64,000 nt of DNA, taken from NCBI RefSeq assembly GCF_023256325.1, contig NZ_JAGDXI010000016.1:1-64000 (forward strand), in the 5' to 3' direction. Below, one piece after another: positions 61,663-64,000 of this stretch (position 1 is the first letter of the stretch; each line of letters opens with the position of its first letter). The notes beneath the pieces are model-generated. The model made no database searches. It worked only from the letters and a program-made list of their open reading frames with translations, and was not told the DNA's origin. The translations under genes and the position numbers were made by a program. The DNA comes from Caldisphaera sp. (lineage in GTDB: Archaea; Thermoproteota; Thermoprotei_A; Sulfolobales; Acidilobaceae).

Positions 61663-62130
61663 TCAACCTTGGTTAACGAGTTTTTTAAGTTCTGCTAATG
61701 ATAGATCAGCATGTTTTTCCGCAGGTCTCACGTTTTGGAAAACCTTAACAATTACTCCATTAGGATCAATAATGAATGTGGTTCTTTCAGCAGTTAGATT
61801 AGATGATTCTTTCTTTTTAACGTCGTATAATTCTATAACTTCTCCATTACTATCGCTAAGTAATTTAAACTTAAAATCATATCTTTCTGCAAACTTCTTA
61901 ATTTTTTCAACACTATCTGAAGAAATTCCTAAAACCTCTGCATTAAGCTTTTTTATATCATCTAGCAATTCATTGAATCTTAATCCCTCTCTTGTACAGC
62001 CTGCTGTCATAGCTCTTGGATAAAAATATAAAATAACAAACTTTCCTTTAAAATTTGATAGTCTTACCTTTTCACCATCATTTGATATTAGCTCGAAATC
62101 GGGAGCTTTTTCTCCTACTTTTAATACCAT
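61663..62130 (-). CDS. bcp: 1-Cys peroxiredoxin (Bcp/PrxQ type)
   Basis: Reduces peroxides. The 155-residue thioredoxin-fold protein has the peroxidatic C45 in YPRAMTAGCTREG, close to the usual PxTxxCT. No second Cys occurs anywhere in the protein, so it works as a 1-Cys enzyme that needs an external thiol. The family's helix-strand pattern, with FELISNDGEKVRLSNFKGK near residues 12-30, is complete. It is convergent with aCPSF1 and divergent from aIF2-gamma. Confidence 0.93.
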   Translation of the reverse strand: MVLKVGEKAPDFELISNDGEKVRLSNFKGKFVILYFYPRAMTAGCTREGLRFNELLDDIKKLNAEVLGISSDSVEKIKKFAERYDFKFKLLSDSNGEVIELYDVKKKESSNLTAERTTFIIDPNGVIVKVFQNVRPAEKHADLSLAELKKLVNQG

Positions 62131-62293
62131 AAATTTTCACCTGCTATACATTTCTAAGTAAAAATTTAATTTTAGAGATTTTAAATATAGATATAAATAA
62201 CAAAAACTAATAGCATTATAAAAATTTGAAATTGACTTTTCATATATTGTTTTTAAACTTTTATCTTAGCATAAATGGTTAGGGATAAATAAT

Positions 62294-63538
62294 ATGTCAG
62301 AAACAACATTAGAAAATATGCAACCCAACGTTAACATTGGTATTGTAGGTCATGTAGATCATGGGAAGACAACTCTTGTTCAGGCTTTAACAGGAACATG
62401 GACTATGAGACATAGTGAAGAAATTAAGAGAGGAATGACAATAAAACTAGGATTTGCAGATGGAGAAGTTTGGGAATGCTCAGATTGTGGATTTCCAGAA
62501 AAGTATTCCCCTGAGCCAGTATGTGAGTGCTCTCCTGGCTCAAAACCAAAGTTAGTGAGAAGAATATCATATGTTGATGCTCCCGGTCATGAAATATTAA
62601 TGGCCACAATGCTATCAGGTGCGGCATTAATGGATGGAGCCTTGTTAGTTATAGCTGCAAATGAAAATGCACCTCAACCGCAAACATTAGAGCATTTTTT
62701 AGCACTTGATATTTTGGGTATAAGAAATCTTGTAGTAGTTCAAAATAAAATTGATGTTGTATCTCCAGAGAGAGCTAAAGAAAGCTATAATGAAATTAAA
62801 AAGTTTTTACATAATACATGGGCAGAAAATGCACCAATAATTCCAGTAAGCTCTCTTAAGAGAGTTAATATCGATGCTTTGTTAGCAGCAATAGAAAAGT
62901 ATATACCAACTCCGAAAAGGGATGAAAATAGTAATCCACTAATGTTTGTAGTAAGGAGCTTTGATGTTAATAGACCAGGCACGAAGCCAGAAGATTTAGT
63001 GGGAGGAATAATTGGGGGCTCAATAATACAAGGTAAATTTAAAGTAGGTGATGAAATAGAAATAAGTCCTGGTTTGCAATTGGGGAATGAAGGAAAATAT
63101 GAGCCTATAACAACTGAAATTACAAGCCTAAGGTTTGGAAAGTATGAAGTAGAGGAAGCAAAACCAGGTGGTTTAGTTGCTATAGGCACAAAGCTTGATC
63201 CTACTTTAACTAAATCAGATAACCTAGTTGGTAATATAGTAGGCAAACCAGGTTTAATACCTCCGGCAATTAGTGATTTAGAGTTTGAGTATCATTTGTT
63301 TAAGAATGTTGTTGGATCAAAGGAGGAAATCAAGGTTGATCCTTTAACTAAAAATGAAGTCTTAATGCTGGCGGTTGGCGCAAGTTTAACTATAGGAACA
63401 GTTAGTTCTTTTAATAAAGAAACGGCTTCTGTTAAATTAAAAAGGCCTGTTGTTGCATGGAAAGGACTAAGAGTTGCAATAAGTAGAAGAATAGCTGGAA
63501 GGTGGAGATTAATAGGTTGGGGGCTAGTGAACAGGTGA
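62294..63538 (+). CDS. eif2g: translation initiation factor 2 subunit gamma
   Basis: The GTPase core of aIF2 that brings initiator tRNA to the small ribosomal subunit. G1 GHVDHGKT is at residues 19-26, G3 DAPGHE near 96, and G4 VQNKID near 148. The zinc knuckle CSDCGFPEKYSPEPVCEC near 57-74 is typical of aIF2-gamma and absent from EF-Tu. At 414 residues it is the normal length. The stop overlaps the PIN gene by 4 bp (GTGA). A TATA-like TTTTTAAAC precedes the gene near 62249. Confidence 0.96.
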   Translation: MSETTLENMQPNVNIGIVGHVDHGKTTLVQALTGTWTMRHSEEIKRGMTIKLGFADGEVWECSDCGFPEKYSPEPVCECSPGSKPKLVRRISYVDAPGHEILMATMLSGAALMDGALLVIAANENAPQPQTLEHFLALDILGIRNLVVVQNKIDVVSPERAKESYNEIKKFLHNTWAENAPIIPVSSLKRVNIDALLAAIEKYIPTPKRDENSNPLMFVVRSFDVNRPGTKPEDLVGGIIGGSIIQGKFKVGDEIEISPGLQLGNEGKYEPITTEITSLRFGKYEVEEAKPGGLVAIGTKLDPTLTKSDNLVGNIVGKPGLIPPAISDLEFEYHLFKNVVGSKEEIKVDPLTKNEVLMLAVGASLTIGTVSSFNKETASVKLKRPVVAWKGLRVAISRRIAGRWRLIGWGLVNR

Positions 63539-63951
63539 ACCCCAAGGTAATGCTGGATTCTAATATTATAATTATGCTTGGCCAAGGGATCATTACATTA
63601 TCAATGTTCTATGATATATTAGAACAAAAAGTTGAAATGATTACAACAAGTAGTGTAGTAGAAGAGCTTAAAAAAATAGCCGATTTAAACAAAAACAAAA
63701 AAATATATAGGGAAATTAATTTTGGGCTTAGCATAATTAATACTGGTAAAATTCAAATAATCAATACTACAGAAATTGATGCAGATGACTCTATTTTCCA
63801 TGCTTCGTTAGAACTAAAAAATAAAGGAGAAACAGTTTATGTTGCAACAAATGATAAAGAGCTTAGGAGTAGGTTAAGAATTGTTGGGATACCTACTATA
63901 TATTATAGAAATTCTAAATCGATACTTGAAGTAGAATGGAGAGAATCTTAG
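63535..63951 (+). CDS. PIN-domain nuclease (Fcf1-like)
   Basis: A 138-residue PIN domain resembling archaeal Fcf1/Utp24-type proteins that take part in ribosomal RNA processing. Acidic residues line the pocket: D8 in VMLDSNIIIML, Glu in SSVVEELKK, then DADDSIFHASLE and VATNDKELRSRLR. I place the start at GTG 63535, overlapping the aIF2-gamma stop by 4 bp (GTGA), rather than at the upstream ATG 63502, which lies inside that gene. The pairing with aIF2-gamma is common in archaea. Confidence 0.85.
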   Translation: MNPKVMLDSNIIIMLGQGIITLSMFYDILEQKVEMITTSSVVEELKKIADLNKNKKIYREINFGLSIINTGKIQIINTTEIDADDSIFHASLELKNKGETVYVATNDKELRSRLRIVGIPTIYYRNSKSILEVEWRES

Positions 63952-64000
63952 TTGTTATTTAGAATTCATTGTAATTGATAATGTATAATTAGTTTAACAA

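Noticed and set aside
1-64000. CRISPR array or complete insertion sequence
   Set aside because: No regularly spaced direct repeats and no transposase, TnpB or Cas-like protein were seen on either strand.

Overview
The window reads as a chromosomal segment of a very AT-rich thermoacidophilic crenarchaeote (Thermoproteota). Supporting markers are two thermosome subunits, an archaeal proteasome beta subunit, aIF2-gamma, the KH/beta-CASP termination nuclease aCPSF1 (FttA), archaeosine tRNA-guanine transglycosylase, SmAP3-type Lsm protein, glycerol-1-phosphate dehydrogenase, non-phosphorylating GAPDH, archaeal type IV pilins, and a Sulfolobus-type cytochrome bc1-analogous complex (CbsA, Rieske, cytochrome b). 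Promoters are archaeal (BRE/TATA), and many genes carry a GGTG motif six bases before the start codon. The low GC and gene set would fit Acidilobales (Caldisphaera-like) or Sulfolobales; the exact lineage is an inference.

Layout. 1-4.7 kb: an unknown gene, argF, a YrdC/Sua5 tRNA t6A gene, a PUA-domain protein, a PAC2 protein and a fused ferritin-encapsulin gene. 4.8-10.5 kb: gapN, a membrane protein, a molybdopterin oxidoreductase and a HerA-like ATPase. 10.3-14 kb: minus-strand run with an AK6-like kinase, an AIR-synthase-like protein and a two-gene folate-independent methionine synthase. 14-21.3 kb: thiolase, pirin and a type IV pilus operon (ATPase, two membrane platform proteins, two pilins). 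21.3-30.3 kb: thioesterases, SmAP3, tgtA, Fur-like regulator, mdh, lpdA, valS. 30.5-35.9 kb: two paralogous pilins around an editing-less ThrRS and a SPOUT-like gene, then two secreted proteins. 35.9-41.2 kb: methyltransferase, M24 protein, DoxX/HxlR pair, MFS transporter, DHH phosphoesterase. 41.2-51.1 kb: thermosome alpha, Lhr helicase, tRNA-Glu, MFS, HemK2-like methyltransferase, DUF1122 protein, thermosome beta. 51.1-58.6 kb: egsA, the Tat translocase, a TPR protein and the CbsA-Rieske-cyt b-CbsB operon. 58.8-64 kb: psmB, aCPSF1, peroxiredoxin, aIF2-gamma and a PIN protein.

How the genes fit together. The Tat translocase sits beside the operon for its likely client, the Rieske protein. 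The respiratory complex, the Mo-oxidoreductase and the peroxide-related genes (Fur-like, peroxiredoxin, encapsulin with ferritin-like domain) suggest at least microaerobic respiration. Proteostasis genes (thermosomes, proteasome, PAC2) and tRNA/translation genes form most of the rest.

Most notable observations. (1) A previously unlabelled 22-bp palindrome occurs four times: 8-bp arms TTGTTAAC and GTTAACAA around a C-run spacer (YCCCCR), twice in convergent intergenic gaps, once upstream of thermosome beta and once inside a coding sequence. (2) The encapsulin gene is broken by a +1 frameshift, after which the expected shell C-terminus is intact. (3) The CbsB-like gene has an in-frame TGA followed by 73 further plausible codons. 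(4) The two thermosome genes share a 95-bp identical tract (gene conversion) and a matching promoter block. No CRISPR array, complete insertion sequence or integrated element was seen.
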